Source: Anseranas semipalmata
Lineage: Eukaryota; Chordata; Aves; Anseriformes; Anseranatidae
Direction: 5' to 3'
Length of the DNA: 64,000 nt
Assembly (NCBI GenBank): GCA_013399115.1
Contig: VXAA01004387.1
Location: forward strand, 62,001 to 126,000
Under the pieces are notes generated by a model. That model worked only from the letters and a program-made list of their open reading frames with translations, was not told the DNA's origin and made no database searches. This document shows, piece by piece, positions 1 to 12,420 of the stretch (positions are counted from its first letter, which is position 1; each line of letters starts with the position of its first letter). The position numbers were made by a program, and so were the translations under genes.

Positions 1-1071
1 CAGTTTTGGCCTACTGATGATGTAACTACTACAGCTTCAGGAGTTCTGGGTATTGAAATTCCACAAAGCCAAACATGGTATACAGTTCAGTCAGATGGCA
101 TTACCCAATATATACCTAGGTCTGGTATCCTAAGTTCTGTTTCAGAAATGTCTCTTAAGGATATTGATGTTAGAGAGGAGAAGCAATTGAAAAAGAGAAG
201 TTCTATGCCAAAATTACGTGGTCCATATGAGGAGCTGGAGGAGACTCTGGAAGACGAGCCCAGGTGCTTCAAAAAGATAGTAGACAGTGGAGTGCAAACT
301 GATGATGAAGATGGAGCAGACAGAGGTTACACAAACAGGAGACGGAGAACTAAGAAGAGTGTTGATACTAGTGTTCAGACAGATGATGAAGATCAAGATG
401 AATGGGATCTTTCTAGCAGATCCAGAAGAAAGCCTCGTGTAGGGAAATACAGTGAGAGTACTACCGAGGCAGACAAAGCTAAACAATTCTCCAAAGTATC
501 TAGTATTGCAGTTCAAACAGTAGCAGAGATTTCAGTACAAACAGAACCTGTAGGAACAATAAGAACACCTTCAATCAGGGCCCGATTGGATGCTAAGGTT
601 GAAATCATAAAGCACATTTCAGCTCCAGAAAAGACATATAAAGGAGAAAGTTTGGGATGTCAAACAGAGACAGAGTCAGATACTCAAAGTCCCCAATATC
701 TGTCAGCTTCATCCCCTCAGAAAGATAAAAAACGCCCAACACCATTAGAAATAGGCTACTCATCTCACCTTCGTCCAGACTCCACACTGCAGGTAGTCCC
801 TTCCCCTCCCAAATCTCCCAAAGTTCTCTATTCACCCATTTCACCTGTTTCACCAAGCAAAGTTATAGAGTCAGCATTTGTACCCTATGAAAAACCCATC
901 ACTGATGACATCAGCCCTCAGAAGATGCTGCATGCTGACATTGCCAAGGTTCCTCCATCAAGCCCAAAGGCGGCAAAGATGATGCAACGCTCTATGTCTG
1001 ATCCTAAGCCCCTGAGTCCCACAGCAGAAGACAGTTCCAGAGCTCAGTTTCAGTACACTGAGGGTTTCATG
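1..1071 (+). CDS. PCLO: Piccolo (PCLO) large exon, 3' part; 5' end outside window
   Basis: Piccolo is a giant scaffold of the presynaptic cytomatrix at the active zone. The frame is open from base 1, giving 357 codons that start [11 protein letters not shown], and it matches the mammalian protein as I remember it (for example [28 protein letters not shown] and the terminal FQYTEGF). No start codon belongs here; the ATG at 148 is internal. The segment is hydrophilic and probably disordered. It has acidic and basic patches, five [V/C]QT motifs (292-666), a run of SP dipeptides (about 799-860) and an RSMSDP motif (988-1005). The exon ends at a strong donor, ATG|GTAAGA, in phase 0. The intron-retained reading frame would stop at 1156-1158 after a T-rich tract. 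The identity is near certain; exon numbering and species are not. Confidence 0.96.
280..666 (+). other. PCLO: Cluster of five [V/C]QT motifs in PCLO
   Basis: Within the exon, GVQTD (codons from 289), SVQTD (370), AVQT (508), SVQTE (532) and GCQTE (655) lie within 125 codons. The first two sit in a short internal duplication, [11 protein letters not shown] (280-312) and [11 protein letters not shown] (361-393). The shape resembles LC8-type dynein light chain docking motifs, which are anchored on QT in disordered, acidic-flanked segments. The motif positions are seen directly; the binding role is inference. Confidence 0.6.
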
Positions 1072-1083
1072 GTAAGAAGTGCT

Positions 1084-1120
1084 TTCTTTTTTTTTTTGCT
1101 TTCTTTTTTTTTTTTTTTAC
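1084..1120 (+). promoter_or_regulatory. U-rich tract just inside the donor
   Basis: Two T runs of 13 and 16 bases, separated by GCTTTC, begin about 13 nt after the donor at 1072. U-rich sequence directly downstream of a 5' splice site is the known binding context for TIA-1/TIAR, which help recruit U1 snRNP. The tract ends in TTACAG (1117-1122), which also looks like a 3' splice site. The role is inferred. Confidence 0.4.
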
Positions 1121-1122
1121 AG

Positions 1123-4100
1123 TATGCAATTGTACAGATGACTATCAGTACAGCATGAGAACTGACACACTCATTAGCAATACGTATGTATGTAGTCTTT
1201 TTGCACATCTTACTGAAAAGTCACAAGGAATTTCTGCTGTCTAAAGCAAGGGTTATTTGATTCATTGCTTTGTCTGGAAATAGAGGAATCCAAATTACAG
1301 TCTTAGTGAGATTCAGAAAAAAAAAACACAACAAATCCTTGTTCAGAATTTGGATGGTACTTTACATTTTACATAGTGATTAATTGGCAATAAAATAGAT
1401 ACTACCAATTTTTCAGAAAATGAAAAGCATTTTCTTCTCTAGTAATACAACACCCGGCTCTTGTGGCACAGTCTGTAGTGTATTTACACTGGAATTACTG
1501 CATATGCCTCCTGAGAGGCAGCTGAAACCAGATTTATAATTGTGTGATTTAGCTGTCATTTTTGACTCTTGTGGGGTTTTTTTTTGGCCATTTATGATTC
1601 TGTGGGTAATCTTGTGTCCCAATGTGTACATAAATCTGTTATCTCTTCCAGGCCAAAAGGTTTCAGACCACAAATCCATTTTTTTGCTGGTTTGTTTTGG
1701 ATAGGGGATTATCAGGAAGTTATACAAGTGCTGGGGGCTGTTTCTTACAGGGTCACAGGAGGTATACTGGATTTAGCTGGGATAGAGGCAGTTTTGAATA
1801 ATAAAGGACTGACATTATCAGGTTTTAAATTTACTATTTCTGCAGTATTCCTTCTCCTTGAGAAGTAAGATTTTTGATTTGGGAATCAATCCGTTATTTA
1901 TGAATGACAGGAAGTAGTCTTGGTTGAAAAAAAAAAATCATTATTTAACATGTTCTTGGCTGTCCTTTTGTCTGAGTCCGTTCCCTTCCATCAGTTGCAG
2001 GTCAGTGTCTTATTTGTGAGAGCTGTAGGAGAGCTGCCATTCAAGTTCTTCAGTAATTTTACCTTTTATGTTCAGTTATCTGTGGGTACATAAGTATATT
2101 CTCTAGCACAGGCTGGATAGAATGAAGTGGGTTTGTCCCTCTGATATTTTGTGGTGACTTTCAACTACAGGATTGTCTGGTTATACCCTCCAAGGCCCCC
2201 ACTGTAAGCAGTTTCTGCAGCTTTACATGTTTGTGCAGATATTAAGTCCTTGCTATGCTGTTACTGCTTGAAAACCATTCTTTGAAGTTTGAAGGGAAAA
2301 CAGTAGTCATGGCATTGGTTGGTGCTCCATATCAACATCATTCCCTATTGCAGGATTAACAGTGTGAGAAACAGTAGCACAAACACTCATTTCATGTAGA
2401 GGGCTTGGAACAGCATCTCGAAGAGTGTTGCTCACAGGTTAGAAACTGTTGGGTTGTACTAGATGTTGGAGAGTAGGTATAATACTGTAAAACAACTGGT
2501 AGTGCAGTGAATCTATGACAGAACAAATGATTCAGTTCACTTATTTCATAGATATATGTAGATTTAATATGAATTATATACTTTGTACGATGATGGATGA
2601 TAAATTCTATAAAGCACTGACTGTTTAAAGGCTACGTTAGAGTTTGAACACATGCAGTATTCATTAATCAAGACATGGAGACAAAGGGCTTGTGTGTCAT
2701 TGTTCAATACTTACCAACATGGTTGTTACCATTTTGCCCTGATCTCAAACAGTAATGACTATGTTGTTCATATTAGCATGCAGCCATCAAGCAGAAAATA
2801 GTCCATGTCTCAGAGTACTTACAATCTAAATGAATGAAGTGGACATTCTTATGGAACTTGGAGTGCAAGTAGACAAATGCAAGGAAAGTAAAAGTCTTCC
2901 ATGGTTTTAAAGTGGGCTGCACTAACAGTGTCATGTGGCGTATGGTGGGGAGGCTGCTCTGCAAACCTGCCATGGCCATCATGGCAGCTTTCAGACCTGA
3001 TGTTATGTTAAGCATTAAATGTTTTCTCCTCTCTTTCTGATACAGGTTCTTATGTTTAGTTAGCTTAGGCTAGGATGAGGTGAAAAATGAAGGAGCAGAA
3101 GAGATACATGATAAAAAAAGAGAATATTTAGAAAGAAAGTTTCAGAAAGTAATTTAATGACATCATCAGAATCTGCAAATGTTGGCATAGTTTGCTTTGG
3201 CAGTTTGTCTGCCAGCTTCAGTTCCCAATTACTCAGTCCAGTGATGTTGGGAAGCAGAGATCTTCAGTTTCCAGAAGACTCACAGTATTCTCTCCAAGCA
3301 GAACTATGGTTTTTGATACCAGCTGAGAACCTGGCTTTAGGACTGTAACATCTTGGAAGTACAGGAAAGAGCAGACAGCAGTTTCTTCTTCTGTGCCTTA
3401 ATACTCTCACTCAAAAGTTCCTCCTGAAAGTTAGTATACACATAGTGGCACTGTTGACAAAGTGTCAACTTTGTTGACATTTTTTTCAGCTGCAGATTTG
3501 TGTCATTACAACATACCGTTGTTATACTTGAGTTTAAATACAAGATCATTTTTGGATTATCCTACTAACTATGAAACTAAAATGTTTCATCAACATTGAG
3601 ATATTCTTGGGACTGCAGCTGTTTTTTCATTCTTTGCATAGTGTCTGTAGCAGTTAAAGTTCTCATGTAAATTCTCTGCTTACCCTTTTGTGCCTTCTGG
3701 AGAGCACCTAATTGCCTAAATGTGAAAAGGGAAAGGTAGAGGGGATCAGATACGCCATTCGGAACAATGAAGTTCAGTGCAGACAAACTTGTGAAACAGC
3801 TCACTCAGAATAAGAGGGCAGTGTTGAACGTAGAGGAAAAAAATGGAAATGAAAGATTGATCTTTCACTACCTTAGGGAAATGGAGTGTGTACAGGAATA
3901 TTTTTTGCATGGATGAGTATCCCATCACATTTTTAATAGTTCTTGTTTCAGGGTTATGTCCTTGTCTCCATTTATAAATGCTGCAGGTGAAAAGGGTGTT
4001 CATGTGTTCATGTGCATGTTTCACAGGCTTCTTTTTATGACAGTTTATCAAAAATGTTTATCCTTATGCAATCAATGAGCCTAAAAGGGTAGGAATAAAG

Positions 4101-7100
4101 TTGGTCTTAAAATCCTTTGTAAGAATTACAGTGAAATGACACTTTGTCCTCCAGGTAATGCACTTTCATCATTCATGTCCTTCTTCCATTAAAAAATGTA
4201 TTTATTTTAACATTTTGAGAAAAAGATTATGGAGACCATGAATAAGATGATGAAATGGTATCTCTACTTTTTACAACTGCTGCTGTAAATATAACTTTAT
4301 GTTCTTTAATGTGCCTTTTGTTGGAAATTATTACAATGTTTTATCCAATCTAGTGTAAGTGAAAGGCTGAAAAATAATCTGCCTGCTAATCGTGTAATCA
4401 TAAGTATCCAGAAAATATTGTTTTCAGTGATGGCACATGTAATGTTGAGATAGTAAGTTATATGTTTACATTATCTTTTCCATTACTGTCTATAGCAGTT
4501 ATTGCCTCCATTGCCATCAACACTAGAATGAACATAGGTGGTGGCTTCCTATTAATCTGAAGTAAAAGCATTTATTTCCATTTTATTTCCTTTGATGGTT
4601 CTTATAGAGCGTGCAGTTCTATCAGTAATCAAGTGTAGCTGTTTCAAGGAAAAATTGTGAGATATAGGTTGCCAGCACCAAAAAAGAGTCATGGAAGCCA
4701 CCCATCTAGAATTGTAACTATGCAAAGATACCTATTATTCCTCTTCTGTGAGCTTTGTGCCACTTGAGCTCCCAGTGGAAATGAGCTCCCCAGCGCTGCC
4801 TTTGATAGACTGTCCAGCAGCCCTGCGTGGTAGGATTCCACAGAGTGCGATGCCATAGCCATGGTTTCCATGAGGGCACCAGGAAGTCTTAGTAGAGTTT
4901 GGAAGCGGTGATTCAAATTCCTCCATTCAGCAGCAACAAAAAATTGTGAGTACCTGACTAGTTTAATAAAGAAAGAGCTTTACACCAGTGCATCACAGAA
5001 TCAAGTCACATGCCAGTCACCGTCAACTTCAGCACTTGTACACATTGCATATGTGTAATCAAAGATGGAAGTTGTCTGCCCTTTGCCTTTGGATGTAAAA
5101 TGCCTGCTCAACTAAACTGAAGCAAATGGCGGAAGATCTTGCACATGAACTGTCACACTCATATAATGTCTACAGCTAAGCAGTGCATAAAGCCTCAGAA
5201 GAAGTGTTTGTATTAGTGAAACTAATGCAAAGACACATCTGTCAACGGCCTGCCAGCTTCAGGGTAGAAACTGTGTATTTAAGCATCCACAGTTTGATAA
5301 ATTCTATCAATCTGTTTATTAAGAGAGATAACAGAGACTTTTTTTGAATTTTTCATCCAGTGTGAGTTGCTGCAACTGTAGGGCAAATAGAATTCAAATC
5401 TGTATACTATGGTAAAAAAGACAGTGATTTCAAGAAAAATCCCCAAAGATTATTTATTTATTTAGGTAAAAAAAATGCAGGACTTCATCTATTGCTCTAG
5501 TAAGAGCAGAAGTGTTTTTTAATACTGATTTTAAAAGTGTCATTTTTTAAATGATGAATTGAAATGTAACAAAAACAAAGCACATTAATTTGTGTTTTAT
5601 ATTCTATAGTATTGTACTGATAATTGATTTTAAAAACACAAAGCAACAGATCTGAAAGCGTTGGCTCAGATATGTAGCACCTGTTAATATATATACGTAA
5701 TAAACATAAAAGTAAATTACAGTAAATATTGTTCTCTATAATCTATCACTCAGTTTAAAATTAAATTAATGGAATTTACCTTATTAACATCCATGTTGTA
5801 CCGTGACATTTCCACCTTGTCCATGATACTGTAATTGCAACATAATTCCTTATTTTCATTACTAACAACATTACTTAATGGCTTGGATAAATCCTTACTG
5901 CATGTTACTTTTAGATGAGCCCTAACTGTTTTTGAATATTGCTGTTAACATTCCGCGTTTGATATCATTTCATGGTTTCAGTTACAAGGAACATGTTTTC
6001 AGCTGTTTTCTTCTTTAAAACTGAAGGTTAGGACCTCAGTGATTTGGGCTTTCCTTTTCTGTGTCAGGTGTGCTGTACATCTGGGCACTGGAGAGGGGAA
6101 ACAAGGTAGTGACTCCCAGTAGAGTTAAAACCTTCTGTATATCATATCCATGATATTTTGCTTGTCTTTTTGGACTAAACTTGGGATATTCTATATTCTA
6201 TTCTAAACTGATAACCAGATCTGTATGACAGTGAAGAATGTTCTGCTTGGGTAATGAACAAAGATAAAGAGAAGGGATAATTCTGTGGTTTGGGGTTGGG
6301 TGTTTCTGTTTGTTTGCCTTCCTCAGAAGCAGGGAGTAGGCTCATTTCTTAGTGTCATGACAGAATTTCATGTAACATAATTTCTGCTATTATTGGAGCT
6401 CAGGCCATTGGTGTTTCCCTTGGTTTCTTGTTATCTGTTCTTACTGCCAACTAAAAGAGGTTGTTAGTTTGTTATAGCTCTTATATTTATTGTAAAATAC
6501 TCAGAAGTGTTTTGTGGTCTGTGAGATATGTGGCTACATCGTTGTAGTTGTGAAAGGCTTTATTCAGTGACTTTTAATTTTCCAGTCCCATGATCTGGTC
6601 CAGAAAAAAGGAAGAATATTTTGTTTTCTTTAAACGTTACCTCTCAATATAACAGTCATTACCCCGTGCAGAAACAGTGGCTATTTGGGTTTAAGCATAG
6701 AAGTGTGTTAAGTGAGGAATCATCTTTGGTAGTATGATGTAAGAGTAACCTAGATTTAAAGAGCAAGTTTTTTTCCTTTGCTTCCAGGAAATCTAAGTGA
6801 CATCTGTGGGCTGTGGTTTCATGAAACTGTTCTTCAGGCACTGGTGACAACTGGTCCTTTATTTTGGCTGTGCATACACCAGTCTTAAAGAATAGTCTGG
6901 GAGTGTCCTGATTTGCATGGTTCGTATGGTTTGTGTGCAGTTTGTCAGCTGCTCACCAGGGTCAGCCTGACAGTATGTTAATGTAGTTAGCAACAGGTTA
7001 TGTCAGTGGGTCTGGATAGGCACACAGGTTCCTACATCCCCAAAGAGTGCCCTGCAGCTACATATGAAGCTGATTCATTGCTTATGGACAGATCTTATTT

Positions 7101-9945
7101 TAAGATTGAATTCAGGCCAGCAATCCAGAGAAGGTGTAGATGTACCCAATGAATTCCTTTTGTGCTTGAATATCAAGTGAAGTGCTTGTGTGCTCAGTTG
7201 GGCTCATGCTAGATGCAGAAAAACGTGTATAAGCTTGGGTTTCTTTATCCTATTATCCCTCATATGCCACTCTCCTTCTCCCCTCTCACCCTTCCTTCAC
7301 TTTTGCTGAAGAAAGGGGAGAGATTAATAATTTACTAGATATGCACCATTTGTATTCTCTCAACCATGAAGGTAGTAGAGAGATAGAGCACTGGTTCTGC
7401 CTATCAATTCATCATGGACATAAAACAGCCATACACTGCCTGGTCGTTCCTGTGCTATCGAACCAAATTGACAAATAAATTGTAGAAAGGCATGATGGCA
7501 ATTTTTTTTCTTCCCTGCTTCCTTGGATGGATATAGTTTTCAAAAGATCCTAAATCCCTCAGGAGCTTATGTGCTCATTTTGCAAAAGTGACCTGAACAC
7601 CTGAAAGATTAAATATTACTGACTTTTCTTAATGGGACTTAGGCACTGTTAGCACTTGAATTACTTTCAAAAGGATTTCCCCCTTCATATCCACATAACT
7701 AATCTCTCTTCCCATTCAGATTTTCTTTAAAAAGGCATTTTTAAAGTAGCAGTGTCAGTCCAATAAAGCAATGTAGTGGCGGGGCAAAGGCCGCTGAGTC
7801 TTGCATTCCCCTGCACACCACTTCTCTTCTGCATTTCAAAAAAATTCACCTGAGTCAAAAAGTTATGATCTCACTCACATCTAAAGACAATTCTTGATAA
7901 TCCTTTATCCCATTGTAAATAGTAAAATATTTATCTTCTCCTTTAACTACACGTTTTTAGCTAGATTTAAGATCACTTTTTCCACTGAAGGTTTGAAGTA
8001 TTTACAGTTTAGAGATCTGTTAACATTTCAAGCTACTGCTTCCTGTGCTGTATTTGAAATCCTTTGGAATAACCTCTCTGTGACTCAAATAAGCCATCTT
8101 TTTTTCCATCTGTCTGATTTTCAAAACAGAAAAACTATCCCACATTTGGTCAACATCTCATATAAACATTACTTTCTAAAGAGCATTTAACTGGGTCAGT
8201 CTGAATTGCCTGTTACTTTTAAATTAGTTGATTTCGAGCCTTCTCTATTCAATGAAGGGACAGTCATGCATAATAGAAAATTATTATGATATTTAGTCTT
8301 TTGCTTTTCAAAGGGGATCCTTCACAATCTGTTATAAAGCATGAGATTTATGGCAGAGTTGACAAAGAGCCTAGGTTTTCTGTCACTTGGGCCTTTTCTC
8401 ATTTGCTGACAGCTCATCTATCTCCCCGTTAGCCAGCTCTCATTTACACATTAAAAAAGCACCCATGGCCACAAATCCCAATCCTCAATCTTTTATCTTC
8501 CATAAAAGACAAAGAAGAACCAAAGTACAGTAATCTCTTTGCACTCATTTCCAGATGACTTGGTTATCTACCCACGTGTTTTCATTTTAGGAATTCTCTG
8601 AGTTTTGGGTGAGGGGAAAGGCCAGTATAATGTTCCCTGCTTTAAAGTAATGAATACAGCATATAAATATATACAGCAGAATCAAGGGGGCATGGACGAA
8701 TGTCAGAAGAACATATAACTGACCTACTTCAGCTCTGTTTTGACTGACACTTTTATCAAGCCATGGAATACAGTAGTTTATCTGAATAAATAGGAGGAGG
8801 ATAGAATTTCTACTAGTGTAATTGCATGCTTGTCTTAGATGGTCAGGGAATAACCTGACTGAACTCAAGAGAGTTTCTCTCACATGTTCTGCTGATAAGT
8901 TTGACTTCCTGCATTTTATTCTGTTGACCCTCTTATGAGCAGCTTTAACAGAAGCTCAGGAAAATTGTATTGTACTGAGAAAATGAACATACATCCTCAG
9001 AAAGGACAGTTTAGCAAAAGACCAGCATCTATAAAAGCTTCCCTACAAAGGAAGCACTGAGTGTGCTATGTTAGCAAGTCATTTGGTACACTAAAAGCAG
9101 AACAACAGATCACATTAATGCTCAAGACCCTACAAATATACTGTGTGCAGCTGGGGAGTCTAACATTGGACTAGATTCAGTCTGTGGTTTGATGTTGTCC
9201 AAAGGGAGCCAGTCATTGGTTTGGACTGGTTTTCCCTACTGGGATTTGAGCACATTTAAGATACACTTTGAACAGAACTTCCTATTTAGTTTTCTCCAGA
9301 AGGACTCTAGTTTGCATGCACAAAAACCTCCCTGCGAACCATACCAGTGTGCAATAACTAGAGAAAACCAAGGAATTTGTTCTTGTTATAGTTGCCTAAT
9401 ACATTCTACAGAACTTCATCTCATAACAAAGTGCAAGCTGTAATTCCAACTCTTATTACTGTCATGTCATTAAGATATTTTTGAAAGTTTATAAAATATT
9501 GTCTTGATCAGCCAAATGTGGTTATATGTTAATTGGCAAAAAAAAACCATGATATTTTATATGTCCTATTTGAAGATGGCTAAAAAAACCCTCAGTATAT
9601 CCAAAACTAATGATGGGATATATTAAATACAACTAAATAATCAGAGTAGCAAAAAGATGTTCGGTATGCCTCTTCATTCTCCACTGTATGAGTGATTACC
9701 TTTCTTTTGCCTATAAGGCTTCTTAAAAGAAGCTTCTAGGATGTTCATTTAACACAAATCAGTGCATTTAAAATTCTCTTTGTTTTTGGTTTTGTTTTGT
9801 TTAAGAAACCATGCATGGCATGCCAGTAATGAGAGCATTATTCTGTGCAATCAACTCATTAGAATTTAAAGGGGTACATGTCTATTAAATTCTGATATCT
9901 GTGGATACTTTCTGCAGGGACGTTCTTGTCTGTGATTAATTTAGA
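1123..9945. other. Intronic stretch without recognised element
   Basis: AT-rich intron sequence. I see no exon, RNA gene or transposon that I can name. The only local structure noted is a 7-3-7-3-7 alternating repeat of GTTGACA and its complement at 3453-3479. The ORFs present are under about 105 codons and look like chance. Confidence 0.6.
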
Positions 9946-9947
9946 AA

Positions 9948-9992
9948 CAAAAACAAACAAACAAACAAACAAAAAACAAACAAACAAAAAAA
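9948..9992 (+). repeat. (CAAA)n microsatellite
   Basis: AAAC/CAAA units repeat about ten times with two slightly longer A runs. It is a simple sequence repeat inside the intron, with no adjoining retroelement body that I can recognise. Confidence 0.9.
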
Positions 9993-10584
9993 CAGAGCAT
10001 TATATGCCCCCTATAATCACCCCAAAAAGTAAAAATGGAGAAGGATGAAATGAGGCTAGTCCATGATCTCTTGGCTACATTTGTGTTGTTAATACTCATC
10101 GCTGCATTATTAACTTCATAAATCATCAGTCAGAGCTCTGAAGTTTTACATCTCATCTCTAGAAATACTGGCTATGTCAGATTCTCTCTTGCCATAAGTG
10201 TTTCACAAAGCTATGTGGGCTAATAACACCTACTAGGTATTTTTTTGAAATTAATAAGGCTTGCCTATGGCAGACCTAAACTTACAAGTTCTTTACTTCA
10301 GTCCTGATCGTCAAGCTGCTTCTCTTTTGACATTGATTTTCTGAGTCAGTGATTTCATATTAAAGGGAATTTGTTAAGATAAATAACTGTGTTTACAATT
10401 GTGAATTAAACTAAGATTTTAGGTGTAGGCATATGGTTTTACATACTGATGCTCAAAAATCAAATGTATGTGTTATGAGATAGTGACTAAAATAGTTTAT
10501 TCTATCTCACTTCTTTAATTTCTTACTCCAGCATTATTTATTCATAAGCTAATATTTTAGCAATTACTATTTTTTAATGCAACT

Positions 10585-11470
10585 GAAGATGACACCAAGT
10601 TGGGCACATGCGTTGATCTGCTCGAGGGTAGGAAGGCTCTGCAGGAAGATCTGGATAGGCTGGACCGATGGGCTGAGGCCAACTGTATGAAGTTCAACAA
10701 GGCCAAGTGCCGGGTCCTGCACTTGGGGCACAACAACCCCAAGCAGCGCTACAGGCTGGGGGATGAGTGGCTGGAAAGCTGCCTGGCAGAGAAGGACCTG
10801 GGAGTATTGGTTGATAGCCGGCTGAATGTGAGCTAGCAGTGTGCTCAGGTGGCCAAGAAGGCCAACAGCATCCTAGCTTGTATCAGGAACAGTGTGGCCA
10901 GCAGGACTCGGGAAGTGATTGTCCCTCTGTACTCGGCTCTGGTGAGGCTGCACCTCGAGTCCTGTGTTCAGTTTTGGGCCCCTCACTACAGGAAGGACAT
11001 CGAGGTGCTGGAGCACGTCCAAAGAAGGGCAACAAAGCTGGTGAGGGGTCTGGAGAACAAGTCCTACAAGGAACGGCTGAGGGAGCTGGGGTTGTTTAGC
11101 CTGGAGAAGAGGAGGCTCAGGGGCGACCTTATCGCTCTCTACAGGTACCTGAAAGGAGGCTGTAGCCAGGTGGGGATTGGTCTCTTCTCCCAAGCACCAA
11201 GTAATAGGATGAGAGGAAATGGGCTTAAGTTCCACCAGGGGAGGTTTCGTTTAGATATTAGGAAAAACTTCTTTACTGAAAGGGTTGTGAGGCATTGGAA
11301 CAGGCTGCCCAGGGAAGTGGTTGAGTCACCATCCCTGGAGGGCTTCAAAAAGCATGTATATGTAGAATGTAGTGATATGGTTTAATGGTGGACTTGGTAG
11401 TGTTAGGTTATAGGTTGGACTGAATGATCTTGGAGCTCTTTTCCAACCTAAATGATTCTGTGATTCTGTG
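10585..11470 (+). mobile_element. CR1 LINE, 5'-truncated, sense orientation
   Basis: A 3' fragment of a CR1 non-LTR retrotransposon. Its frame encodes the end of the reverse transcriptase: the acidic box reads EDDTKLG where CR1 has FADDTKLG, followed by [71 protein letters not shown], and [17 protein letters not shown]. The element starts almost exactly at the catalytic box. The frame is broken once, by a TAG at 10834-10836 where the family normally has CAG; it then continues to a stop after 11385. The 3' end carries the CR1 hallmark CTTTTCCAACCT followed by two ATTCTGTG octamers (11455-11470). GC content is well above the flanks. The near-intact frame suggests a fairly recent insertion. It is not mobile by itself. 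Confidence 0.95.
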
Positions 11471-12049
11471 AACTTTCCATCTGACAACTGAAAGTAGATA
11501 TCTCAGGTCAAAGAGGTCACTGTCAAACTGGAAGGTAGTTTTAAGTGGGGCAAACAAGGGTTTGTCATAGACTTGACTCTTTAATAATTTAATTGCAATT
11601 TAGATCATGAAAAAAACACTCGTATATCATTTGCAGATCAATTCAGTACAGGAATCCCAATCACTTTGGAAAGTAGAACTGCAATTCAGAACAATGATCC
11701 AAAATCAAATTCAGCAATGGTACAGACACTACAGGTAAAAAATAAAAGAATCAAATATTCAGAAATGTGACTGTTTAGGCAATTCTAGTACTGAAAGTGT
11801 TCAGGTGTAGTATTAAGAGTTCAGACATGACTTGAAAATATGAAGTGCTTGCACAAAAGGTAGCAGTGCTCTTGGGAAGTGTTGTCAACTTGTCTGTGTA
11901 TAAGATGTGTAGTAACTGTTGTACCTGAGTGGTTGGTGAGACTTCAGCTATGATACTACATGCTGTTTAGTTCAGCACCACTTAAGAGTTAGAGAGAGTG
12001 AAAAAAAAAAATCAGAATTGAGCAAAAGAGAAAGGATGCAAGATTTAGA

Positions 12050-12420
12050 AAACAAGACCTTGGATGAAAGGCTGAAGGATCTGGGTGTGTTCATCTAGAA
12101 AGAAGACCAAAGCTGGACAAGATAATGCACTGTCCTGGCTGTCAAAGCTAGACAGTTTTTCCCTGTAAACATAACTGTAAATGGGACAGCTGCTAACCAC
12201 TGTTCATGTCCAGTGGAGGCAGGAAGGGGATTAGGTACCTCACTTTGTCATATCAGATATATAGTAGATAAGAAGAAAAACTTTCTAACTGCAGTAACAC
12301 AAATGCTTTAGAATCAAGATATTAGTGAGACTGTGTTATCTGATTATTGGGAGTAACATAAAAGGATGACCTACATGACTGATTTCCCTTCCAAGCCAAG
12401 AATATCTTGAGCAGTGAGTA
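12050..12420 (+). mobile_element. Old degraded CR1 fragment, sense
   Basis: Patches resemble the end of CR1 ORF2. GAAAGGCTGAAGGATCTGGG near 12067, followed by TGTTCATCTAGAAAGAAGAC, mirrors the [13 protein letters not shown] region. GTAGATAAGAAGAAAAACTT near 12264 mirrors the DIRKNFF region. Intervening sequence is too diverged to translate. The boundaries are approximate and no octamer tail is visible. Confidence 0.5.

Noticed and set aside
214..856. Antisense frames opposite the first PCLO exon
   Set aside because: Shadows of the coding strand.
10873..11348. Frames antisense or out of frame to the CR1 element
   Set aside because: Shadows of the CR1 reverse transcriptase frame.
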